Origin: Acidiphilium sp. PA
GTDB lineage: Bacteria; Pseudomonadota; Alphaproteobacteria; Acetobacterales; Acetobacteraceae
Reading direction: 5' to 3'
Assembly: GCF_026191915.1 (NCBI RefSeq)
Contig: NZ_JAIMBY010000009.1
Span: 87,310-151,309, forward strand
DNA length: 64,000 bases
The notes below the pieces were generated by a model that was not told the DNA's origin, ran no database searches, and worked only from the letters and a program-made list of their open reading frames with translations. Position 1 is the stretch's first letter. Each line of letters begins with the position of its first letter. Below are positions 1-7,412 of this stretch, in pieces. A program made the position numbers and the translations under genes.

Positions 1-252
1 AACCACGGCCTGCTGGTGGGCGGGCGGACCATTCCCGAGGCGTTCCACGAAATCTATTTCCTCGAACGCGCCTGTCAGGCGCAGGTCGCCGCGCTGTCCG
101 GCGGGGCCAAGCTGGTGATTCCGCCGCGCGAGGTTTGCGAGCACACCGCCGCGCAATTCGCCCGCGACACCGATAACCGCATGGCGCATTACGAAATGGC
201 CTGGCAATCCGCCTTGCGCCTGATCGAGGCCGACGGCGACTATCGCACCTGA
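1..252 (+). CDS. Class II aldolase/adducin family protein (3' end only)
   Basis: Only the last 83 codons are present; the frame is open from base 1 and ends at TGA 250-252. The visible part begins NHGLLVGGRTIPEAF and continues with FLERACQAQ, the pattern of the C-terminal half of class II aldolase/adducin domains, where an NHG segment precedes the helix carrying E-x-A. Family members are zinc-dependent aldolases, epimerases or decarboxylases acting on small sugar phosphates or hydroxy acids. The zinc-binding His residues of the N-terminal half lie outside the window, so the substrate cannot be assigned. It runs tail-to-tail with purU, 28 bases away. Confidence 0.75.
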   Translation, partial: NHGLLVGGRTIPEAFHEIYFLERACQAQVAALSGGAKLVIPPREVCEHTAAQFARDTDNRMAHYEMAWQSALRLIEADGDYRT

Positions 253-280
253 GCGGGCGACCCGGCGCCGATCGCGGTGA

Positions 281-1132
281 TCAGCCGGGGAAGACCACGG
301 TTTTGCTGCCGCTGATGAAGACGCGCCGTTCGAGGTGGAACAGGACGGCGCGGGCCAGCACGCGGCGCTCGATGTCGCGTCCCTTGCGGACCAGGACTTC
401 GGGCGTATCGCCATGGGAGATGCGTTCGACGTCCTGTTCGATGATCGGGCCTTCATCGAGCGCGGTGGTGACGTAATGCGCGGTGGCGCCGATCAGTTTG
501 ACGCCGCGGGCATAGGCCTGGTGATACGGTTTGGCGCCTTTGAAGCCGGGCAGGAACGAATGGTGGATATTGATGCAGCGGCCGGCGAGTTTGGCGACCA
601 GCGCGTCCGACAGCACCTGCATGTAGCGGGCGAGGATGACGAGTTCCGCGCCTGATTCGCGCACGAGGCGCCAGATTTCGCCCTCCTGTTCCATTTTGGT
701 GTCCGGCGTGATCGGCAGATGGTGGAACGGAATGCTATCGAGGTCGAGATGTTCGTAGGTGCCGCGTTCATGGTTGGCGATGATGCCGGCGATGTCCATG
801 GGCAGTTCACCGGTGCGCTGGCGATAGAGCAGATCGACCAGGCAATGATCGAAGCGCGACACCAGGATCATGGCGCGTGGCCGGTGCGTGGGGTCGGTGA
901 TCGCCCAGTTCATGCCGAACTGGGAGGCGATGGGGGTGAAGTCGGCCGGCGGCAGGGTGGTGCCGGGGTCGAGCGGGGCGAAGACGACGCGCATGAAGAA
1001 CTGGCCGCTGGCGCGATCGTCGAATTGCTGGGCTTCGCGGATGTCGAACCCGTGTTCGTAAAGAAAATTACCGACCGCGCCGACGATGCCGGGGCGGTTG
1101 TGGCAGGACAGGGTCAGGATGGCGGTGGTCAT
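281..1132 (-). CDS. purU: Formyltetrahydrofolate deformylase
   Basis: The 283-residue product has an N-terminal ACT-like regulatory domain (about residues 1-85, starting [20 protein letters not shown]) and a C-terminal formyltransferase fold with the motifs [14 protein letters not shown] and [13 protein letters not shown], which hold the catalytic His and Asp. PurU hydrolyses 10-formyl-tetrahydrofolate to formate and tetrahydrofolate, balancing the one-carbon pool and feeding formate to PurT. The frame stays open for 51 codons upstream, but the start at 1132 is chosen because ACT-type PurU proteins begin there. It is transcribed alone, away from aroE. The betaine demethylation genes further right also generate one-carbon units; a link is only an inference. 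Confidence 0.93.
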   Translation of the reverse strand: MTTAILTLSCHNRPGIVGAVGNFLYEHGFDIREAQQFDDRASGQFFMRVVFAPLDPGTTLPPADFTPIASQFGMNWAITDPTHRPRAMILVSRFDHCLVDLLYRQRTGELPMDIAGIIANHERGTYEHLDLDSIPFHHLPITPDTKMEQEGEIWRLVRESGAELVILARYMQVLSDALVAKLAGRCINIHHSFLPGFKGAKPYHQAYARGVKLIGATAHYVTTALDEGPIIEQDVERISHGDTPEVLVRKGRDIERRVLARAVLFHLERRVFISGSKTVVFPG

Positions 1133-1248
1133 GGGTCGGCATCGCTCCGTGGTTCGGTTGAGGCGATGCTGGCAGATTTGGGACGCTTGCGTGAGAGGGC
1201 AGCACCGTCTTTTTTGTGCGTGGCCGCATGCCCGCAAAAGACCCGTGA

Positions 1249-1295
1249 CCCAGATTAGAAAAAGTTTTTTGCTTCTCTTTTTCAAAAAAGACGCC
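1249..1295 (-). repeat. AT-rich hairpin repeat, family T, copy T1
   Basis: Read on the minus strand this segment is a T6/A5 hairpin followed by AGAAGCAAAAAACTTTTT and AATCTGGG. The same string, with a few changes, occurs at 63524-63569. Here it lies between the divergent genes purU and aroE, where no gene ends, so it is not a conventional terminator for either neighbour. Confidence 0.6.
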
Positions 1296-1340
1296 CTACC
1301 CTTCCTTGCCCCACGCGGCCCGGCGTGATCGAATCAGAGC

Positions 1341-2171
1341 ATGACGATAACAGCGCGGGCGTCTCTAGCAGGTGTAATTGGTTGGCCGGTGGCGCATTCG
1401 CGTTCGCCGTTGCTGCATGGCACCTGGCTGGAACGGCATGGGATCGATGGGGCGTATGTGCCGCTGGCGATCCGGCCGGAGGATTTCGCGACCTGTGTGC
1501 CGGCTCTGGCGCGGATGGGGTTTGCCGGCGCCAACGTGACGATTCCGCACAAGGAGGCGGCGTTTGCCTTGTGCGATGAGCTGGCACCCAGCGCGCGGCG
1601 GGCGGGGGCGGTGAACACGCTGGTGTTTTCCGACGGGCGGATTGTGGGCTCCAACACCGACGGGGCGGGGTTCATGGCGAATCTGCGGGCGCATGGCGTC
1701 GATCCGGCGGCGGGGCCTGCACTGGTGCTCGGCGCCGGGGGTGCGGCGCGGGCGATCGGCGCGGCGCTGCTCGATGCCGGGGTGGTCGTGCATTTCTGCA
1801 ATCGGACCGGGGAGCGCGCGGCGCGGCTTGCGGCGCAGATCGGCGGCGGTGTGATCGGGTGGGACGATCGGGCGGCGGCGCTGGGGGATCACGCGCTGGT
1901 GATCAACACGACATCGCTCGGCATGGCGGGGCATCCGCCCCTCACGCTCGATCTGGCGCGGGCGCCTGCGGGTCTGGCGGTGGCGGATATTGTGTACGTG
2001 CCGTTGGAAACGCCGTTGCTGGCGGCGGCGCGGGCGCGCGGGCTGCGGACGGTCGAGGGGTTGGGGATGCTGTTGCACCAGGCGGTGCCGGGGTTTGCCG
2101 CGTGGTTCGGGGTGACGCCGATGGTCGATGAGGCGCTGTATCGCGCGGTTGCCGGCGATTTGCTGGCGTGA
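1341..2171 (+). CDS. aroE: Shikimate 5-dehydrogenase
   Basis: A 276-residue protein of normal AroE length. The N-terminal substrate domain contains GWPVAHSRSP and NVTIPHK, whose Lys71 is the catalytic lysine, and SNTDGAGF with Asp107 as its partner. The NADP Rossmann loop VLGAGGAARA is at about residues 129-138. It reduces 3-dehydroshikimate to shikimate with NADPH in aromatic amino acid synthesis. The stop overlaps the GTG start of coaE as GTGA, so the two are translationally coupled. In many alphaproteobacteria aroE, coaE and dnaQ sit together beside ppsR and the replication origin, as here, though the orientation differs. Confidence 0.96.
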   Translation: MTITARASLAGVIGWPVAHSRSPLLHGTWLERHGIDGAYVPLAIRPEDFATCVPALARMGFAGANVTIPHKEAAFALCDELAPSARRAGAVNTLVFSDGRIVGSNTDGAGFMANLRAHGVDPAAGPALVLGAGGAARAIGAALLDAGVVVHFCNRTGERAARLAAQIGGGVIGWDDRAAALGDHALVINTTSLGMAGHPPLTLDLARAPAGLAVADIVYVPLETPLLAAARARGLRTVEGLGMLLHQAVPGFAAWFGVTPMVDEALYRAVAGDLLA

Positions 2172-2767
2172 AGGTGATCGGCCTGACCGGCGGGATCGGG
2201 ATGGGCAAATCGACGGTGGCCTCGATGTTTCGCCGCCGTGGCGTGCCGGTGTTCGATGCGGATGCGGTGGTGCGCCGGCTGCAGGCGCCGGGTGGCGCGG
2301 CGCTTCCGGCGATTGCAGCCGCGTTTCCCGGGGTGGTGCGCGGCGGCGTGCTGGATCGGGCCGCGCTGCGGGCCATGGTGCTGGCCGATGGCGCGGCGCG
2401 GCGGCGGCTCGAGGCGATCATGCATCGGATGGTGCGGCGCGCGGAGGGGCGGTTTCTGGCCGCGGCGCGGCGCCGGCGGGTGCGGGCTGTGGTGCTGGAT
2501 ATTCCGTTGCTGTTCGAGACCGGTGGTGAGCGGCGGGTTGATGTCGCGGTGACGGTTTCGGCCCCACGATCGGTCCAGGTGGCGCGGGTGCGCCGGCGCG
2601 GGCTGGCCGAGGCGGAGATTGCACGGATCATTGGACTGCAGATGCCGGATGCCGAGAAGCGCCGGCGGGCGGATATGGTGATTTTCACCGGATTGTCGCG
2701 CGGGGCGACAGTGCGGGCGGTGCAGCGGTTTATCGCGCGGGTGTTGCCGTGCCGAAGATTGAGCTGA
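2168..2767 (+). CDS. coaE: Dephospho-CoA kinase
   Basis: A 199-residue P-loop kinase with GLTGGIGMGKST at residues 5-16 and the CoA-binding DADAVV segment near residue 35; VVLDIPLLFETG matches the family lid/CoA region. It phosphorylates the 3'-hydroxyl of dephospho-CoA in the last step of CoA synthesis. Translation starts at GTG 2168, overlapping the aroE stop by four bases, which supports coupling. The downstream neighbour is a convergent ribbon-helix-helix gene that separates coaE from dnaQ. Codon use is strongly GC-biased, like aroE. Confidence 0.95.
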   Translation: MKVIGLTGGIGMGKSTVASMFRRRGVPVFDADAVVRRLQAPGGAALPAIAAAFPGVVRGGVLDRAALRAMVLADGAARRRLEAIMHRMVRRAEGRFLAAARRRRVRAVVLDIPLLFETGGERRVDVAVTVSAPRSVQVARVRRRGLAEAEIARIIGLQMPDAEKRRRADMVIFTGLSRGATVRAVQRFIARVLPCRRLS

Positions 2768-2822
2768 TGCTGCCGGTCAGCCGGGCGGCGGCGGGCCGGG
2801 CGATCTCCTGCAGCGGCGTGGA

Positions 2823-3038
2823 TCAGAGCAGGCCGACAAACTCCGTTTCGAGTTTGTTCCGGTCGGAGGCGATGCCGATATGCTTGGACTCGCGCTTGGC
2901 TTGATGCGCGACTTCCATCAACGCGATGGCCTGGCGGATCACATCGGTCTTGGTGGCGCCGGCGGAGGCGGCAATGGCATCGAGCCGGTCGTTCAACTCG
3001 GGTGAGACCAGCAGGTTCAGACGTACTTTCTCGGCCAT
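2823..3038 (-). CDS. Ribbon-helix-helix DNA-binding protein (CopG/Arc-type), orphan
   Basis: A 71-residue protein beginning MAEKVRLNLLVSPELNDRL, with the short beta strand and two helices (including GATKTDVIRQAIAL) typical of ribbon-helix-helix repressors, many of which are antitoxins or plasmid-type autorepressors. An AGGAG ribosome site lies just upstream of ATG 3038. No toxin-like frame is adjacent on either strand: the neighbours are coaE and dnaQ. The tail after residue 50 is short and charged and could bind a partner. The upstream region has a 13-bp direct repeat overlapping its likely promoter, suggesting autoregulation. Function beyond DNA binding is unknown. Confidence 0.8.
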   Translation of the reverse strand: MAEKVRLNLLVSPELNDRLDAIAASAGATKTDVIRQAIALMEVAHQAKRESKHIGIASDRNKLETEFVGLL

Positions 3039-3060
3039 GGTGGATCTCCTTGGTAGTTAT

Positions 3061-3107
3061 TATATGTATAATCAGGTGATTTTTATGTCAATAATATATG
3101 TATAATC
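3061..3107. promoter_or_regulatory. Promoter region with duplicated 13-bp operator candidate
   Basis: The string TATATGTATAATC occurs at 3061-3073 and again, identical, at 3095-3107, a 34-bp period. On the minus strand a TTGACA -35 hexamer (3091-3086) sits between them, with -10-like bases falling in the 3061-3073 copy. This fits a ribbon-helix-helix autorepressor binding both sides of its own -35. On the plus strand each repeat also contains a perfect TATAAT, so dnaQ expression could be affected. Operator function is inferred. Confidence 0.5.
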
Positions 3108-3159
3108 GACGTCGATCATGCTGGTTGAACCGGAGTCCATGCCGGCGCAAGACTCGTTT

Positions 3160-3834
3160 ATGACGCGCTCAATTCTGTTCGACACCGAGACCACCGGCCT
3201 CGATCCGCTGCACGGGGATCGGGTGATCGAGGTCGCCGCGATCGAGTTGTATAACGATCTGCCGACCAATCGTACGTTTCACCGCCTGATCGATCCCGAG
3301 CGCGATATTCCGGGCGATGCCAGCCGGATCCACGGCATCACCAACGCCGACGTTGCGGGCAAGCCGAAATTTGCCGAGATCGCTGCCGATCTGCTGGCGT
3401 TTTTCGGTGATGATCCGCTGGTCGCGCATAATGCCGCGTTCGATTTCGGGTTCCTCGATGCCGAGTTCGGCCGGATCGGGCAGCCGCCGCTGGACCGGGG
3501 CCGGATGATCGATACGCTGGTACTGGCCAAGGCGCGGTTTCCCGGCATGCCGAACAGCCTCGATGCGCTATGCCGGCGGTTCGAGATCGATCTGTCGGCG
3601 CGGACCACCCATAATGCGCTGCTCGACTGCAAATTGCTGGCGGAGGTCTATGTCGAACTCACCGGCGGGCGGCAGCGCGGGTTCGACCTTGCAGCCGATG
3701 CGGGGCTGACGCTGGTGGAATATCAGCACAGCGGCACGCGGACGGCGCGGTTGATGCCGGTGAGCGACGATGACCGCGCCGCGCACGACGCGTTCGTGGC
3801 GACGATCAAGGATGCGGTCTGGCGGCGGGAATAA
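3160..3834 (+). CDS. dnaQ: DNA polymerase III epsilon-type 3'-5' exonuclease
   Basis: The 224-residue protein opens MTRSILFDTETTGLDP, the Exo I motif of DEDDh exonucleases; Exo II is HNAAFDFGFLD and Exo III is HNALLDCKLLAEVY. It is slightly shorter than E. coli DnaQ (243) but keeps a C-terminal tail that could bind the polymerase alpha subunit. It proofreads replication errors. In-frame ATGs exist at 3118 and 3139, but homologues begin directly before the Exo I strand, so 3160 is preferred; no strong ribosome site decides this. Transcription ends in a clear hairpin at 3835-3860. Confidence 0.93.
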   Translation: MTRSILFDTETTGLDPLHGDRVIEVAAIELYNDLPTNRTFHRLIDPERDIPGDASRIHGITNADVAGKPKFAEIAADLLAFFGDDPLVAHNAAFDFGFLDAEFGRIGQPPLDRGRMIDTLVLAKARFPGMPNSLDALCRRFEIDLSARTTHNALLDCKLLAEVYVELTGGRQRGFDLAADAGLTLVEYQHSGTRTARLMPVSDDDRAAHDAFVATIKDAVWRRE

Positions 3835-3860
3835 GGGCTCTTTTCTCTCAAAAAGAGCCC
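3835..3860. terminator. Bidirectional hairpin between dnaQ and ptrB
   Basis: GGGCTCTTTT (3835-3844) pairs perfectly with AAAAGAGCCC (3851-3860) across a six-base loop. It sits one base after the dnaQ stop and six bases before the convergent ptrB stop, so it can serve both genes; A and T tracts are inside the stem. Confidence 0.75.
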
Positions 3861-3865
3861 TGTCT

Positions 3866-5950
3866 TTACCTGTTTATGGCCCAGATCGCGAATGCGTAAT
3901 TGGTCGCCATCAGTTTGAGCGCATCGAACCGCCCCGCAGCGCCGGCATGGCCGGCAGCCATGTCGATTTTCAGCAGGATCGGCGCATCGCCGGTTGTGAA
4001 ATCGCGCAGTTTGGCGACGAATTTGGCCGGTTCCCAATAGGTCACGCGCGGGTCGGACAGGCCGCCGGTCGCCAGCAGCGGCGGGTAGGCGCGCGGTCCG
4101 ATATTGTCATAGGGCGAATAGGCGGCAATCGTGTCGTAGGCGACCGGATCGATCAGCGGGTTGCCCCATTCGGGCCATTCCGGCGGGGTGAGCGGCAGCG
4201 TATCGTCGGAAATTGTGTTGAGCACATCGACGAACGGGACCGCCGCGATCACGCCGGCCCACAGATCGGGGCGGAGATTATAGACGGCTCCCATCAACAA
4301 CCCGCCGGCGGACCCGCCATGAGCCACGATGCGGCCGGGTTTGGTGTAGCCCTGCGCGATCAGATGCTCAGCCACCGCGATGAAATCGGTGAAACTGTTC
4401 ATTTTCTTCGCGCCACGGCCGTCGAGAAACCAGTTCCAGCCTTTCTCGGTGCCACCACGGATATGCGCGATCACATGGATCCAGCCGCGATCGACCAGGC
4501 TGAGGATGTTTGACTGGAACCATGGCTCGATCGCGATTCCATACGAGCCGTAGCCGTACAGATGCACCGGCGCCGATCCATCGAGCTTCGTGTCCCGGTG
4601 CAGCAGTATGGTGACGGGAATCGTGGCACCATCCGCCGCGGTCGCGGTCAGGCGGCGGGTTTCGTAGTGCGCCGGATCGTGACCGGAGGGGATTTCCTGC
4701 GATTTCCGCAGGGTCCGCTCACCACGCGGGATATCGTAGTCGAACCATTGGCGCGGCGTGGTCGGCGATGAATAGATGTAGCCGACCGTCGCGGTGTCGA
4801 ACTCATAGCCCGGATCGAGGCTGAGCACATACGCTGCCTCGTCGACCGCGATGGCGGTTTCGGTGCCGCCACGCGTGCGAATGATGATGCGGTTGTTCGC
4901 CTCGATCCGCTCGACCCGGATCAGATAATCCCGCAGAACCATGGCAGAAACGATGAACCGGCCCGGCCGATGCGCCACGATGTCGCGCCATTGCGCGCGG
5001 CCCGGGGCTGCCAGCGGTGCCTCGACCAGTTTGAAATCGACCGCGCCATCGGCATTAGTGCGGATTACCAGCCGATCCGCCCAGTCTTCGACCTCATAGC
5101 GCAGGCCCGGGGTGCGGGGCTCGATGACGACCGGCACCGCCGTCGGGTGATCGGCCGGGATGCGCCAGACCTCGCTGGTTTCCTGGTTGCCGCACGTGAT
5201 GAAGATCGATCCGCCGGAGGATGACGCCTCGACACCGATGAAAAAACCCTCGTCCGGTTCCTCATAGACCAGATCATCCCTGGCCTCGCCGATCGCGCGG
5301 CGGAAAATGCGCGTGGGGCGGCCATTGTCGTCGCGGAAGGTCCAGAACAGGTAGCGCGAACAGGGTGACCATGCGAAATTGCCGGAGCAGGATTCAATCG
5401 GGTCGGGCAACAAGGCGCCAGTCGCCAGCGATTTGACGCGGACCTGATACACTTCCGAACCCTGTGTGTCCTCCGCATAGGCGAACCAGGCATGATCCGG
5501 GCTGTGCCGCGCGCCGATCACGCGGTAATAGGCATGGTCCTTCGCCTCTGCGTCGGCATCGAGCAAAATCGTCTCTGCGCCGCCTGCGCGCGGTGTGCGC
5601 GCATAGACCGGATGCTCGGCGCCCGCATCATACTGCCGATAGTAGGTGAACGCGCCATCCGGCTTCGATACCGACGCATCATCCGGCTTGATGCGTGATT
5701 TCATTTCGGCCCGCAATGTTTCCTGCAGGCTGTCGGTGCCGGCCAGCACACCGGCAGTATATGCGTTTTCCGCGAGCAGATGCGCGCGGATATCCGCACG
5801 CAGCGCCCCGGGGTCACGCAACACCGCCTGCCAGTTGTCGTCCTTCATCCAGGCATAATCGTCGGTCCGCGTGCGGCCGAGCTGCTCGATCCGCTTCGGC
5901 TGACGCACCGCAACCGGCGGCGTAAGGGACGGCATCACAACGTCGTTCAT
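3866..5950 (-). CDS. ptrB: Oligopeptidase B (S9 prolyl oligopeptidase family)
   Basis: A 694-residue serine peptidase. The N-terminal two thirds is the beta-propeller; the C-terminal hydrolase carries the triad Ser547 (AHGGSAGGLLMG), Asp633 (ATGGLSDPRV) and His668 (AAGHAGAAGR). The family cleaves short peptides after basic residues in cytosol or periplasm; no signal peptide is seen here, so it is probably cytosolic. The reading frame continues upstream through a tRNA gene, so the start at 5950 (MNDVVMPSLTPP) is chosen, where GAGG lies eight bases upstream. It is monocistronic and points away from the replication origin. Confidence 0.92.
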   Translation of the reverse strand: MNDVVMPSLTPPVAVRQPKRIEQLGRTRTDDYAWMKDDNWQAVLRDPGALRADIRAHLLAENAYTAGVLAGTDSLQETLRAEMKSRIKPDDASVSKPDGAFTYYRQYDAGAEHPVYARTPRAGGAETILLDADAEAKDHAYYRVIGARHSPDHAWFAYAEDTQGSEVYQVRVKSLATGALLPDPIESCSGNFAWSPCSRYLFWTFRDDNGRPTRIFRRAIGEARDDLVYEEPDEGFFIGVEASSSGGSIFITCGNQETSEVWRIPADHPTAVPVVIEPRTPGLRYEVEDWADRLVIRTNADGAVDFKLVEAPLAAPGRAQWRDIVAHRPGRFIVSAMVLRDYLIRVERIEANNRIIIRTRGGTETAIAVDEAAYVLSLDPGYEFDTATVGYIYSSPTTPRQWFDYDIPRGERTLRKSQEIPSGHDPAHYETRRLTATAADGATIPVTILLHRDTKLDGSAPVHLYGYGSYGIAIEPWFQSNILSLVDRGWIHVIAHIRGGTEKGWNWFLDGRGAKKMNSFTDFIAVAEHLIAQGYTKPGRIVAHGGSAGGLLMGAVYNLRPDLWAGVIAAVPFVDVLNTISDDTLPLTPPEWPEWGNPLIDPVAYDTIAAYSPYDNIGPRAYPPLLATGGLSDPRVTYWEPAKFVAKLRDFTTGDAPILLKIDMAAGHAGAAGRFDALKLMATNYAFAIWAINR

Positions 5951-6073
5951 CGGAATATCCTCAAAATTCGGGTCATCATCGCCCGCATCCAGCCCGCCAC
6001 GCAACAGACCCGGCCAGGATCGCCGCGCCAGCAGTTGCGCCCGGATCAACAGCACCGTAAAACACGGGACAGC

Positions 6074-6147
6074 GCGGGTATGATGTAATGGTAGCCTGTG
6101 AGCTTCCCAAGCTCGACGCGCGGGTTCGATTCCCGCTACCCGCTCCA
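6074..6147 (+). tRNA. tRNA-Gly (anticodon CCC)
   Basis: Seven-base acceptor arms GCGGGTA (6074-6080) and TACCCGC (6137-6143) pair fully. The anticodon stem TGAGC/GCTCG holds loop TTCCCAA, giving anticodon CCC for codon GGG. The T arm has the standard TTCGATT loop. Discriminator T is followed by an encoded CCA at 6145-6147. It reads opposite to ptrB and lies in its upstream region. Confidence 0.96.
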
Positions 6148-6193
6148 GATCGACGGATATCTGGCTTGATTGGCTGACCAAGGAGACGGTCAT

Positions 6194-6266
6194 GGGGCTT
6201 TGCCCGCTGGCCTCCGTTAAAGGCGGCGCCTTTGCAATCCATTCGTTTCAGTCCACGGGAGGGCGA
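6194..6266 (+). repeat. Decayed left half of the dispersed palindromic element (R0)
   Basis: About 72 bases align with the left half of the 185-bp family described at 19604: GGGGCTTTGCCC, then GTTAAAGGCGGCGCCTTT, then AATCCATTCGTTT and GGGAGGGCGA. The right half, central loop and stem partner are missing. The end of this remnant supplies the last few codons and the stop of ppsR. Confidence 0.7.
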
Positions 6267-7144
6267 AGCGCCTTGGCCTTCTCTTTATCCCGCCGATCGT
6301 GCCAGTTTTCCATCATCCGCAGCACGGCGGCGGCGGTTTCTTCGATCGAGCGACGGGTGACGTTGACGGTGGGCCAGCCGCGACTTGAGCACAGGCGGCG
6401 GGCCCAGAGCAGTTCGGCTTCGACGGCGTCTTCATCGATATAGTCTTCGTGATCGCGTTGAAAGGCCGCCCCTGGCGTGGTGCTGGCGCCGAGCAGGCGA
6501 AGGCGGTGGCGGCGGATTTCGATCAGGGGGGCGGCGTCGATGAACAGACCGATCACGGGGCAGCGTGGTTCATCGAGCACATCGGGGACGGCGATGCTGG
6601 GGACCAGCGGGATATTGGCGGCTTTGACGCCGCGATTGGCAAGGTAGAAGGCCGTCGGCGTTTTCGAGGAGCGGGAGACGCCGACCAGAATGACATCGGC
6701 TTCGGCGAGGCCGCGCATCGCCTGGCCATCATCGTGCGAGAGTACGTAGTGCATGGCGTCGATCCGGCGGAAGTAATCGGCATCGAGCACGTATTGCCGC
6801 CCAGGCGTCGCGCGGACCGGGGTGCCGAGCTCATCGGCCAGAAGTTTGAACACCGGGTCGAGCATATGGAGCAATCGCAGGCCGAGCCGTTCGCACGCCT
6901 GGGCGAGCTCGCCGCGCAGGGCTTCATCGACCAGGCTGGACAGAACCGGGCCGCGTTCGGCTTCAATCCCTTCGAGCACGCGGTGCAATTGCAGGCGCGA
7001 GCGGATCAGGCTCCAGCGATGCAGGTGGATATCGGCCCCCTCGAACTGCGCGGTCACCGCACGGGCGACGGCGTTGAGCGTGTCGCCGGTGGCATCCGAA
7101 ACGAGGTGGAGATTGAGCCGTTTACCGTCCATTAACTTCTTCAT
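6248..7144 (-). CDS. ppsR: PEP synthase/PPDK regulatory kinase-phosphorylase (DUF299)
   Basis: A 298-residue protein with the DUF299 signature: N-terminal [18 protein letters not shown], and the P-loop-like [15 protein letters not shown] near residues 154-168. Members phosphorylate with ADP, and dephosphorylate with phosphate, a threonine of phosphoenolpyruvate synthase or pyruvate phosphate dikinase, switching gluconeogenic flux. In Rickettsia and Caulobacter the homologue (RP001) is the gene on the other side of the replication origin from hemE; the same arrangement is seen here. The final codons and stop fall within a decayed repeat copy, so the C-terminus may have been altered by insertion. 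Confidence 0.93.
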   Translation of the reverse strand: MKKLMDGKRLNLHLVSDATGDTLNAVARAVTAQFEGADIHLHRWSLIRSRLQLHRVLEGIEAERGPVLSSLVDEALRGELAQACERLGLRLLHMLDPVFKLLADELGTPVRATPGRQYVLDADYFRRIDAMHYVLSHDDGQAMRGLAEADVILVGVSRSSKTPTAFYLANRGVKAANIPLVPSIAVPDVLDEPRCPVIGLFIDAAPLIEIRRHRLRLLGASTTPGAAFQRDHEDYIDEDAVEAELLWARRLCSSRGWPTVNVTRRSIEETAAAVLRMMENWHDRRDKEKAKALRPPVD

Positions 7145-7412
7145 AGCGTGGATAACTCGGCGCCGGATAGGGCCGCCGGTGGAGAAGTGGGATAACTCCG
7201 GAATCCCGATTCGCTGTGGATTGTTGTGAGCGGGTGTTTATGCGAATGTGGAAAAATCCAGGGTTTGACGTAGAATCAGCCGATTAAAAGCGGACTCTGG
7301 CTGTGGATAAGTTTGTGTATTGTTGTGGGGTGAGCGGGGTTCCACATGATTCACAGGGTTAACTTCCACAACCATTTCTTAATCTAAAACATTTAAAAGG
7401 TAGTCCGGGTCC
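7145..7412. other. Candidate chromosomal replication origin (oriC)
   Basis: This 268-bp non-coding gap between ppsR and hemE is much richer in A+T than its surroundings. It has a perfect DnaA box TGTGGATAA at 7302-7310, a relaxed-consensus box TGTGGAAAA at 7247-7255, and one-mismatch boxes at 7147-7155 (CGTGGATAA) and 7347-7355 (TGATTCACA). TGTGNATTGTTGTG occurs at 7215-7228 and 7314-7327. An IHF-like site with one mismatch is at 7274-7286. The right end (7370-7400) is almost pure A+T and could be the unwinding element. The location matches the conserved hemE/RP001 origin of Caulobacter and Rickettsia. No TTAA-N7-TTAA CtrA site is present. Confidence 0.75.

Noticed and set aside
719..1258. 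179-residue frame opposite purU
   Set aside because: It is an antisense shadow of purU with Gly/Ala-rich composition typical of the complement of a high-GC gene.
2823..3269. Toxin partner for the ribbon-helix-helix protein
   Set aside because: The only nearby small frames (such as 3072-3269 minus) are antisense to dnaQ and have no toxin motif.
7359..7396. CtrA-binding sites in the candidate origin
   Set aside because: TTAA occurs at 7359, 7379 and 7393 but spacings are 16 and 10 bases, not the required 7.
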